64,000 nt of DNA, from assembly GCF_036116635.1 (NCBI RefSeq), contig NZ_CP107995.1, positions 5,208,001 to 5,272,000 of the forward strand, given 5' to 3'. Both the position numbers and the translations under genes were made by a program. Source of the DNA: Amycolatopsis sp. NBC_00345 (GTDB taxonomy: Bacteria; Actinomycetota; Actinomycetes; Mycobacteriales; Pseudonocardiaceae). Below are positions 20,316 to 26,613 of this stretch, in pieces (within the stretch, counting starts at the first letter, position 1; each line of letters starts with the position of its first letter). Under the pieces are notes generated by a model that ran no database searches, was not told where the DNA came from, and saw only the letters and a list, made by a program, of their open reading frames with translations.

Positions 20316-20445
20316 CTTTGCCTGGCCATCGGCCGAGCGGGGTGCTCCCCGTCACTTCCCGGGAACCTCCCGAGTACTGTCCGCGTTGTCCGGTTCAACA
20401 GGTGGCCACGCGGCCACCGCGTCAGCTGAACACGTGGAGTGACCC

Positions 20446-21285
20446 ATGGGCACCGCGATCCTGTTGATCGTGCTCGTTGTCGTCGTAGTCGGCGGCGGGC
20501 TGTACTTCTCCCGGTCACGAGCCGCCGCGCGGCAACGCGAACTGGACGACGCCAAGGCCGACGCGCGCCGTCTCGTCGAGCGCCTCGGCGGCCAGGTGCT
20601 CAACATCAGCGGCACCGACACGGCGTCGCAGCAGGCGATGGCCGACGCGAGCGAGCGGTACAACGCGGCCGGGTCGCAGATGGAGCAGGCCAACACCGTC
20701 GAGCAGGCCCGGCTGGTCAAGGAGACCGCCGTCGAGGGCCTGTACTACGTGCGCGCGGCGCGGCTGGCGATGGGCATGGACCCCGGCCCCGAGCTGCCGG
20801 AAGAGGCCGAGCGCGAGCGCGCGGGCAAGGTGACCGAGCACCGCGCGGTGGACGTCGAGGGCGAGCACTACGAGGCTTCGCCGGAACCCGGCCAGAACAC
20901 CCCGTACTACTACCCCGGCGGCCGCGTGGCCGGGCGTCCGGTGCCGCAGGGCTGGTACAGCGAGCCGTGGTGGAAGCCCGCGCTGGTCGCCGGCGCCTGG
21001 GGCCTGGGCTCGATGTTCCTGTTCAGCGCGATGTTCTCCGGTATGGGCGGCATCGCCAGCGCCTCGGCCTGGGAGTCGGGTTACGACGCGGGCCAGCAGG
21101 ACGCGCTCGACTCCGGCGGCGACGCGGGCGGCGACGGCGGCGGGGCCGATGGCGGTGACGGCGGCGGCTTCGATGGCGGCGGCGACGGTGGGGGCGGCGA
21201 CTTCGGCGGGTTCGACGGCGGTGGCTTCGACGGGGGCGGCTTCAACGGCGGCGGGTTCGACGGCGGCGGGGGCTTCGACTTCTGA
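20446..21285 (+). CDS. Membrane protein with Gly/Asp-rich tail
   Basis: This 279-residue protein opens with a hydrophobic span (residues 3-20, ILLIVLVVVVVGGGLYF) that anchors it in the membrane. A predicted helical region with many Ala, Glu and Gln follows (about 25-130), then a second possible membrane segment at about 180-210. The last 60 residues are a low-complexity tail of GGGFDGG-type units, often seen in surface or phase-separating proteins. No catalytic motif is found. A perfect 16-bp hairpin terminator follows the stop. A Gly-rich tail of this type is common in such membrane proteins of Actinobacteria. Confidence 0.6.
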   Translation: MGTAILLIVLVVVVVGGGLYFSRSRAAARQRELDDAKADARRLVERLGGQVLNISGTDTASQQAMADASERYNAAGSQMEQANTVEQARLVKETAVEGLYYVRAARLAMGMDPGPELPEEAERERAGKVTEHRAVDVEGEHYEASPEPGQNTPYYYPGGRVAGRPVPQGWYSEPWWKPALVAGAWGLGSMFLFSAMFSGMGGIASASAWESGYDAGQQDALDSGGDAGGDGGGADGGDGGGFDGGGDGGGGDFGGFDGGGFDGGGFNGGGFDGGGGFDF

Positions 21286-21298
21286 CCCCAGCTCGGCC

Positions 21299-21332
21299 GA
21301 GGGCCCCGCGGCACCCGTGCCGCGGGGCCCTC
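21299..21332 (+). terminator. Strong GC hairpin terminator
   Basis: A 16-bp arm starting GAGGGCCCCGCGGCAC pairs perfectly with its complement over a 2-base CC loop. It lies 14 bp behind the Gly-rich membrane protein gene. No T-run follows, so it may act as a high-GC actinobacterial terminator. Confidence 0.7.
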
Positions 21333-21334
21333 GT

Positions 21335-21378
21335 GTCTACATCGGACTCGTCTACATCGGACTCAGCCACACCGGACT
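21335..21378. repeat. 15-bp tandem repeats
   Basis: TCTACATCGGACTCG and TCTACATCGGACTCA are consecutive, and a third, more diverged unit (GCCACACCGGACTCA) follows. They occupy the gap between the terminator and the stop of the next SDR gene. No function is apparent. Confidence 0.6.
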
Positions 21379-22142
21379 CAGCCGGTGATCGGGCGGATCC
21401 CCATCAGCGTCCCGGAAAGGTGCGAAGCGCCCTCGCTGCACAGGAACGCGGCGAACGGCACGATGTCGTCGGACTGTCCGACGCGGCCACCCGGGTAGGT
21501 GGCGCTCACCCTGGCGATGTGCTCCTCGCTCGCGGCCACGCGCATGCCCGGCGTGTCCGTGAGGCCCGGCGCCAGCGCGACGGTGCGGATGCCCTGGCCG
21601 GCCAGCTCCTGGTGCACGACGTTGCTCAGCAGGTGCACCCCGGCCTTGGTGGCGCCGTACGGGGCGCCGCCGGGGCGGGTCTGGGTGCCGGCCATGCTGC
21701 CGACGTAGATGATCCGGCCCCCGCCGCCCCGGATCATCACCGGCGCGAAGTGCTTGGTCACCAGGAAACAGCCGATGAGGTTGCTGTCGACGATGCGCCG
21801 CAGGTCCGTCATTTCGAAGTCCAGCACCCGCATGGAACCGGCGGGCGGCATCCAGCCGGCGTTGCTGATCAGGGCGTCGACCCGGCCCCAGTGCGCGTCG
21901 ACGGTCTCGGCGGCCGCGCGGACCTGGTCCTCGTCCGAGACGTCGGCGACGACGCCGAGCGGCTTCGGCGCGCCGGGCACCTGGGCGACGATCTCCTCGA
22001 CGGTGCCGGCGGCCTTGGCCTCGCTGCGGGCCACCACCGCGATCCGCGCGCCCTCCGCCGCCAGGCCGAGCGCGAGCGTGCGGCCCAGGCCCTGGGCCGC
22101 GCCGGTGATGACGATGACCTTGTCGCGGATGTCCACCTGCAT
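21378..22142 (-). CDS. Short-chain dehydrogenase/reductase
   Basis: A 254-residue classical SDR. The cofactor motif is TGAAQGLG, the NAG motif is present (SNAGW), and catalytic Ser, Tyr and Lys lie in VGSMAG and PYGATKAG. ATG 22142 has AAGGAG upstream. Unlike the SDR at 18184 all catalytic residues are intact. It is divergent from a TetR repressor, and the gap holds the operator-like repeat at 22175-22198. Substrate specificity cannot be read from sequence; sterol, polyketide or alcohol oxidation are possible. Confidence 0.85.
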   Translation of the reverse strand: MQVDIRDKVIVITGAAQGLGRTLALGLAAEGARIAVVARSEAKAAGTVEEIVAQVPGAPKPLGVVADVSDEDQVRAAAETVDAHWGRVDALISNAGWMPPAGSMRVLDFEMTDLRRIVDSNLIGCFLVTKHFAPVMIRGGGGRIIYVGSMAGTQTRPGGAPYGATKAGVHLLSNVVHQELAGQGIRTVALAPGLTDTPGMRVAASEEHIARVSATYPGGRVGQSDDIVPFAAFLCSEGASHLSGTLMGIRPITG

Positions 22143-22174
22143 GGTGCGCTCCTTCAATTCGTGGTCTCCAGCCT

Positions 22175-22198
22175 AAGTTTAGTCTCTAGCCTAAACTT
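22175..22198. promoter_or_regulatory. TetR operator, AAGTTTAG-N8-CTAAACTT
   Basis: Arms AAGTTTAG (22175-22182) and CTAAACTT (22191-22198) are perfectly complementary across an 8-base spacer. The site is AT-richer than its surroundings and sits between the divergent SDR and TetR genes. Confidence 0.65.
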
Positions 22199-22213
22199 GG
22201 GTACGCTGGACCC

Positions 22214-22798
22214 GTGACGACAGGGACGACAGGACGGCGGGAGGCGAACCGGGCCCGGATGCGGGCACGGCTGCTGACGGCCGCGCTGAAGCTGTTCGGC
22301 GAGCGCGGCTACGAGGGCACGACCATCGACGACATCGCCGCGGAGGCGGACGTCGCCCGGCAGACGGTGCTCAACCACTACCCGCACAAGCGCGACTTCC
22401 TGCGCGAATGGGGCCAGGACCGGCGCGATCAGCTGCTCGCCGTCACCGACTCCGACGAGCCCGCGCGCACCCGGCTGCACCGCTACTTCGCCGCGCTGGC
22501 GGCCATGAACGAGCGCGAGCGCACCCTCACGCGGATGCTGCACGTGAGCCTGCGCCACGACGAGGTGGTCGCCCACCAGCACCCGGTGCCGGACGCGACG
22601 ATCGACGCGATCCGGCAAGGCCAGGAACGCGGCGAGCTCAAGGCGGGGCTCCCGCCGCGCACGGTGGCCGAGGTGGTGACCGCGATCTACGGCGACACCC
22701 TCCGCCGCTGGCTCACCGAGGACGCGCCGCCGTTCGACCTGGCCGGCGCGCTGGCGGAACGGCTCGACCTCCTGATGGACGGCCTCGCCACCCGCTGA
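22214..22798 (+). CDS. TetR-family repressor
   Basis: This 194-residue regulator starts at GTG 22214. The helix-turn-helix covers about residues 25-60 (TTIDDIAAEADVARQTVLNHYPHK). The C-terminal domain is of ordinary TetR length and gives no ligand clue. It is divergent from an SDR gene; the palindromic site at 22175-22198 lies between the two starts and should be bound by this protein. After the stop come three 30-bp palindromic repeats at 22831-22920 that may terminate transcription. Confidence 0.85.
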   Translation: MTTGTTGRREANRARMRARLLTAALKLFGERGYEGTTIDDIAAEADVARQTVLNHYPHKRDFLREWGQDRRDQLLAVTDSDEPARTRLHRYFAALAAMNERERTLTRMLHVSLRHDEVVAHQHPVPDATIDAIRQGQERGELKAGLPPRTVAEVVTAIYGDTLRRWLTEDAPPFDLAGALAERLDLLMDGLATR

Positions 22799-22830
22799 CC
22801 CGGCCCCGGCGCAGGGCTGCCCCTGTCGGA

Positions 22831-22920
22831 TGCCCTGAAGGCCACCTTCAGGGACCTACCTGCCCTCAAGGTGGCCTTCGAGGACTTGTGTGCCCTCAAG
22901 GTGGCCTTCAGGGACCTCGC
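22831..22920. repeat. Three 30-bp tandem palindromic repeats
   Basis: Three units begin at 22831, 22861 and 22891, exactly 30 bp apart, each of the form TGCCCTSAAGG...CCTTC..GG. The first holds a 21-bp inverted repeat (22833-22853) with CCTGAAGG and CCTTCAGG arms; the others are related with some mismatches. They sit in the gap between convergent genes and could form cruciforms or terminators. Confidence 0.75.
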
Positions 22921-22927
22921 GGCAGGC

Positions 22928-23737
22928 TCAAGCGGGCTGGCAGGTCGGGCACCAATACAGGTTGCGCCCCACCAGTTCCTGATGCGCCACCGGTGTCCCG
23001 CACACCAGGCACGGCATCCCGGCGCGGCGGTAGACGTACACCTCGCCGCCGTGACGGTCCTCGCGCGGGGCGCGGCCCTGCGCGGCGGGCATGTGCTCCG
23101 GCGCCACCGTGTCGATGCGCCCGACGCGCACGCCGTGGCGCATCAGGGTCACCAGGTCGGCCCACATCTCGTCCCACAGACCGCGGTCGAGGGCGCGGCC
23201 GGGGACCATCGGGGCGAGGCCGTGGCGGAAGAGCACCTCGGCACGGTAGACGTTGCCGACGCCGGCCAGCACCGCCTGGTCCATCAGCAGCGCGGCCACC
23301 GACGTGCGGGAGCGCGAGATCCGCTCCCACGCGAGGTCGGGCTTCGCGTCGCGGCGCAGCGGGTCGGGGCCCAGGCGCGCCTTCAGTGCGTCCACTTGGG
23401 CGGCGTCGAGCAGCTCACAGCGGGTGGGCCCGCGAAGGTCGGCCCAGTGGGTCCGGCCGACGAGCCGCATCCGCACCTGGCCCACGGGCTCGGTCGCGGG
23501 CAGCGGCACCTCGCTGAACGTGCCGTACAGGCCCAGATGGACGTGCACTGTCCCCTGTGGACCGTAGTCGTGGAACAGGTGCTTGCCGTACGCCTCGGCC
23601 GACACGAACACCTGCCCGTCGAGCCGCGCGGCCTCGTCCGCGAACCGGCCCTGAGGGCTGCTCACTTCGACCGGCGCGCCGCTGTACCGGCGCTTGTGCA
23701 GGCGGGCCAGCCGATGGAGCGTGTGCCCCTCGGGCAT
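22928..23737 (-). CDS. Fpg/Nei-family DNA glycosylase
   Basis: The 269-residue protein is a base-excision glycosylase. It starts MPEGHTLH, with Pro as catalytic residue after Met removal and Glu next, as in the endonuclease VIII (Nei) branch. Residues LMDQAVLAGVGNVYRAEVLF form the helix-two-turn-helix, and the C-terminus has a zinc finger (CLVCG...WCPTC). It removes oxidised pyrimidines and cuts the abasic strand. ATG 23737 overlaps the stop of rpiB by one base. Gene order matches Rv2464c-Rv2465c of M. tuberculosis (nei-type then rpiB). Confidence 0.9.
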   Translation of the reverse strand: MPEGHTLHRLARLHKRRYSGAPVEVSSPQGRFADEAARLDGQVFVSAEAYGKHLFHDYGPQGTVHVHLGLYGTFSEVPLPATEPVGQVRMRLVGRTHWADLRGPTRCELLDAAQVDALKARLGPDPLRRDAKPDLAWERISRSRTSVAALLMDQAVLAGVGNVYRAEVLFRHGLAPMVPGRALDRGLWDEMWADLVTLMRHGVRVGRIDTVAPEHMPAAQGRAPREDRHGGEVYVYRRAGMPCLVCGTPVAHQELVGRNLYWCPTCQPA

Positions 23738-24210
23738 CAGGCCTCCGGCAGGGGCGGCGGGGTGCCGGTGCGCTCGTAGTCGAGCAGCTGCTGGACGCGG
23801 CGGCCGTGGCGCTCGTCCGGCGACGGCGGCGTGGCCAGGAACGCCTCGACGATCGCCGTGGCCTCCTCGGCCGTGTGCATCCGCGCGCCGACGCCGAGCA
23901 GCTGGGCGTGGTTGTGCTCGCGGCACAGCTTCGCCGTCTCGACGCTCCAGCCCAGGCCCGCGCGGGCGCCGGGCACCTTGTTGGCGGCGATCTGCTCACC
24001 GTTGCCGGAGCCGCCGACCACGATGCCGAGGCTGCCCTCGTCGGCGACCACGCGCAGCGCCGTGGCCACGCAGAACGCCGGGTAGTCGTCGGCCGCGTCG
24101 TAGACGTGCGGACCGACGTCGACGATCTCGTGCCCCTGCGCGCCGAGATGGCTCACAAGGTGGTTCTTCAGCTCGAAACCGGCATGGTCGGATCCCAAGT
24201 AGACACGCAC
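23737..24210 (-). CDS. rpiB: Ribose-5-phosphate isomerase B
   Basis: The 157-residue protein is an RpiB/LacAB-type isomerase that interconverts ribose-5-phosphate and ribulose-5-phosphate in the pentose pathway. The substrate motif GSDHAGFELK opens the protein, a cysteine typical of RpiB lies in AFCVATAL and the GGSGNGEQIAANK loop is intact. The GTG start at 24210 is supported by the family's usual N-terminus. It is divergent from comB by 45 bp and overlaps the glycosylase gene by one base, so these form one operon. Synteny with Rv2465c supports the name. Confidence 0.9.
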   Translation of the reverse strand: MRVYLGSDHAGFELKNHLVSHLGAQGHEIVDVGPHVYDAADDYPAFCVATALRVVADEGSLGIVVGGSGNGEQIAANKVPGARAGLGWSVETAKLCREHNHAQLLGVGARMHTAEEATAIVEAFLATPPSPDERHGRRVQQLLDYERTGTPPPLPEA

Positions 24211-24255
24211 AGGCCGGAGTCTGCCATCACCCTCGGCGTCCGGCATGCTCCGGGG

Positions 24256-25002
24256 GTGGACATCTGGGAGCAGCCGGGCAGCGACGTGCGGCTCGAATGG
24301 GGTGGTGAGGGCGTCGCCGCCCTCGGCGGTTCGTGCTCCGTGCTGGTGGTGGTCGACGTGCTTTCCTTCAGCACCACCACGGATCTCGTCACCGCCCGCG
24401 GCGGCCGCGTGTTGCCGGTGCGCTGGCGCGACGAGCGCGGAGTGGCCGAAGCGCGCGGCGCGGGCGCCGTCGTCGCAGGCGAGGGCGCGTGGACGCTGCG
24501 GCCGTCTTCTGTGACGGAAATCCCGTCCGGGACGCTGCTCGCGCTGCCCTCCCCCAACGGCGCCACGCTCTGCGCCGCGGCCGCCGCCACGGGCGCGCAC
24601 GTGCTCGCCGGCTGCCTGCGCAACGCGTCCGCCGTGGCCGCGAAGGCGCACGAGCTGGCGGACGGCGGCGCGATCGGCGTCATCCCGGGCGGCGAACGCT
24701 GGGGCGTCGACATGCTGGGCGAGGGCAAGGAATTCGGTCCGCTGCGGCCGTGCGCCGAGGACCAGCTGGGGGCGGGCGCTATCGTCGCCGCGCTGCTGCG
24801 GCGGGGCCGGTCGGCCTCGCCCGAGGCAGCGCTCGCCGCGGCGGCCTACACCGCCACGGACGTCGCCGCCGCACTGCGGGGCTGCTCGTCCGGCCGGGAG
24901 CTGGCCGCGACCGGACACGAAAACGACGTCACGCTGGCCGCGCGGGTGGACGTCAGCGAGACGGCACCCGTGCTGTCCGCGGGAATCCTGGAGGGGAAAT
25001 GA
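24256..25002 (+). CDS. 2-phosphosulfolactate phosphatase (ComB family)
   Basis: The 248-residue protein belongs to the ComB family, named for the phosphatase of coenzyme M synthesis. Family motifs DVLSFSTTTD, PSPNGATLC and CLRNASAVA are present. Actinobacteria lack coenzyme M, and no other sulfolactate gene is nearby, so the real substrate is probably another acidic phosphate. GTG 24256 was chosen because the family N-terminus (VRLEWGGEG) follows and it gives the right length. The stop overlaps the start of the MBL gene as ATGA, so the two are co-translated. This pair is not in the M. tuberculosis block. Confidence 0.7.
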   Translation: MDIWEQPGSDVRLEWGGEGVAALGGSCSVLVVVDVLSFSTTTDLVTARGGRVLPVRWRDERGVAEARGAGAVVAGEGAWTLRPSSVTEIPSGTLLALPSPNGATLCAAAAATGAHVLAGCLRNASAVAAKAHELADGGAIGVIPGGERWGVDMLGEGKEFGPLRPCAEDQLGAGAIVAALLRRGRSASPEAALAAAAYTATDVAAALRGCSSGRELAATGHENDVTLAARVDVSETAPVLSAGILEGK

Positions 25003-25802
25003 CCTGGACCGAGCTGGCCGGCGGCGTGTACCTGCGCCGCCACGAGGAGCTGGACCTGACCACCGGCCTGGTGATCGGCGCCGGCCGGTGCCTGGTGATC
25101 GACACGGGCGGCGACGTCGACCAGGGCACGGAACTGGCCGCCGCGGTGCGCGAGCTGACGGACCTGCCGTGGGCGGTCGTCTACACGCACGCGCATTTCG
25201 ACCACACCTTCGGCACCACGGCGTTCCTGCCGTGTGACGTCTGGGCGCACCAGCGCTGCCTTCCCGAGCTGGTCGAGCACGGCGAGACGACGAAGGCCAA
25301 GTGGGCCGCGCACTACCGCGAAGCAGGAAAGCCCGGGATCGCCGACGCGCTCACGCGGACCGGCATCATGCCGCCGGACCGGCTCGTCACCACCCGCGAG
25401 GAGCTGGACCTCGGCGGCCGCACCGCCGTGCTCGTCCACCCCGGCCCCGCGCACACCGACCACGACCTGGTGGTGCACGTGCCGGACGCGGGGGTCGTGT
25501 TCGCCGGCGACGTCGTCGAGCACGGGCCGGACGGCTTCACCACGGGCTCGTTCAGCGACGAAACCGACCTGTCCGGCTGGCCCGTCGCGCTGGAGGCGAT
25601 CCTCGCGCTGGAGCCGCGGATCGTGGTGCCCGGCCACGGCGACGCGGTCGGGCCCGGCTTCCTCCGCGAGCACCGCGAAGGGCTGCACCGGCTGAACGAG
25701 CTGAAGGCCGCCGTCGAGGCCGGGGAGACGGGGCTGGACGAGGCGCTCGCGGCCTCGCCCTACCCCGCCGACGTCACCCGGGCCGCGCTGGCGGTCCCGT
25801 GA
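24999..25802 (+). CDS. Metallo-beta-lactamase-fold hydrolase
   Basis: The 267-residue protein has the MBL metal motif THAHFDHTFG at about residues 63-72, a GPAHTDHDL region, an FAGDVVEHG block and a C-terminal PGHGD. These give a full two-metal site, so the enzyme should be active; quinoprotein-relay, lactonase and thioester hydrolases share this layout. It is soluble with no signal peptide. It is co-translated with the ComB-like phosphatase (ATGA overlap). The substrate is not known. Confidence 0.8.
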   Translation: MTWTELAGGVYLRRHEELDLTTGLVIGAGRCLVIDTGGDVDQGTELAAAVRELTDLPWAVVYTHAHFDHTFGTTAFLPCDVWAHQRCLPELVEHGETTKAKWAAHYREAGKPGIADALTRTGIMPPDRLVTTREELDLGGRTAVLVHPGPAHTDHDLVVHVPDAGVVFAGDVVEHGPDGFTTGSFSDETDLSGWPVALEAILALEPRIVVPGHGDAVGPGFLREHREGLHRLNELKAAVEAGETGLDEALAASPYPADVTRAALAVP

Positions 25803-25807
25803 ACCCC

Positions 25808-25839
25808 AGCCGAAGTTCAGCTCAGCCGAAGTTCAGCTC
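25808..25839. repeat. 16-bp tandem duplication at the DsbA-like gene end
   Basis: AGCCGAAGTTCAGCTC is present twice in a row (25808-25823 and 25824-25839). The TGA stop of the DsbA-like gene (25822-25824) lies exactly across the junction, so the duplication created the present stop. Confidence 0.8.
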
Positions 25840-26442
25840 GCCGCTGCGGGTGCGCTTGAGCTCGAAGAAGTCCGGGTAGCTGGCGAGCGCCCTGGCGCCG
25901 TCGAACACCTTGAGCGCGTCCTCGCCCCGCGGGATCGAGCTGAGCACCGGGCCGAAGAACGCGACGCCGTCGATGTGGATGGTCGGCGTGCCGACGTCCA
26001 TGCCCACCGGGTCCATGCCCTCGTGGTGGCTCTTGGCCAGTGCGTCGTCGTACTCGGCGGAGTCCGCGGCCTCGATCAGCTCGGCCGGCGCGCCGATGGC
26101 GGCGAGCGACTCCTTGATCACGGCGAGGCGGTCCTTGTTGCCCTGGTTGTGATAGCGCGTGCCGAACTCGGTGTAGTAGCCGCGCAGTGCCTCCTCGCCC
26201 TGCGACTGGGCGAGCGCCGTGGCCACGCGCACCGGGCCCCAGCCGTCGTCCAGCAGCTCCTTGTACCGCTCCGGCAGGTCTTCGCGGCCGCGGTTCAGCA
26301 GCGAAAGGCTCATGATCCGGAAGTACAGGTCCAGGTCGCGGTGCTTTTCCACCTCGAGGATCCAGCGTGAGGTGATCCAGGCGAACGGGCAGATCGGGTC
26401 GAAGTAGAAGTCGACCCTGGTGGGCTGGGGCGTCGAAGTCAT
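25822..26442 (-). CDS. DsbA-like mycothiol-linked oxidoreductase (Rv2466c type)
   Basis: The 206-residue protein has the thioredoxin-fold layout of Rv2466c, a mycothiol-dependent nitroreductase of M. tuberculosis. Similarity runs the full length: FDPICPFAWITSRW, HNQGNKDR, ALAKSHHEGMDPVGMDVGTPTIH and YPDFFELKRTRSG. The active site reads CPFA where Rv2466c has CPWC, so the second cysteine is lost and a monothiol mechanism is likely. The start at ATG 26442 gives the family length. It is cytoplasmic. It lies between comB/MBL and pepN, as Rv2466c lies next to pepN. Confidence 0.85.
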   Translation of the reverse strand: MTSTPQPTRVDFYFDPICPFAWITSRWILEVEKHRDLDLYFRIMSLSLLNRGREDLPERYKELLDDGWGPVRVATALAQSQGEEALRGYYTEFGTRYHNQGNKDRLAVIKESLAAIGAPAELIEAADSAEYDDALAKSHHEGMDPVGMDVGTPTIHIDGVAFFGPVLSSIPRGEDALKVFDGARALASYPDFFELKRTRSGELNFG

Positions 26443-26613
26443 CTGGCTTGCTCCTGGCGTGGCTCTGGCTGTGGGCGGGGGGCTGGGGCCCCACACCGTG
26501 ACGCAACGCCGACGGTTGCCCCGGTTGTTCCCTTCTCGCCCGCTGGGCAGCGCGCATGATTGGATGCTCTGCAGCCTGAAAACCGAAACCGAAATCAACG
26601 ACCAGAGGTGCCA

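Noticed and set aside
21335..21378. 15-bp repeats as regulatory sites
   Set aside because: They lie behind a strong terminator between convergent ends and are too diverged in the third copy to suggest a binding array; recorded only as a repeat.
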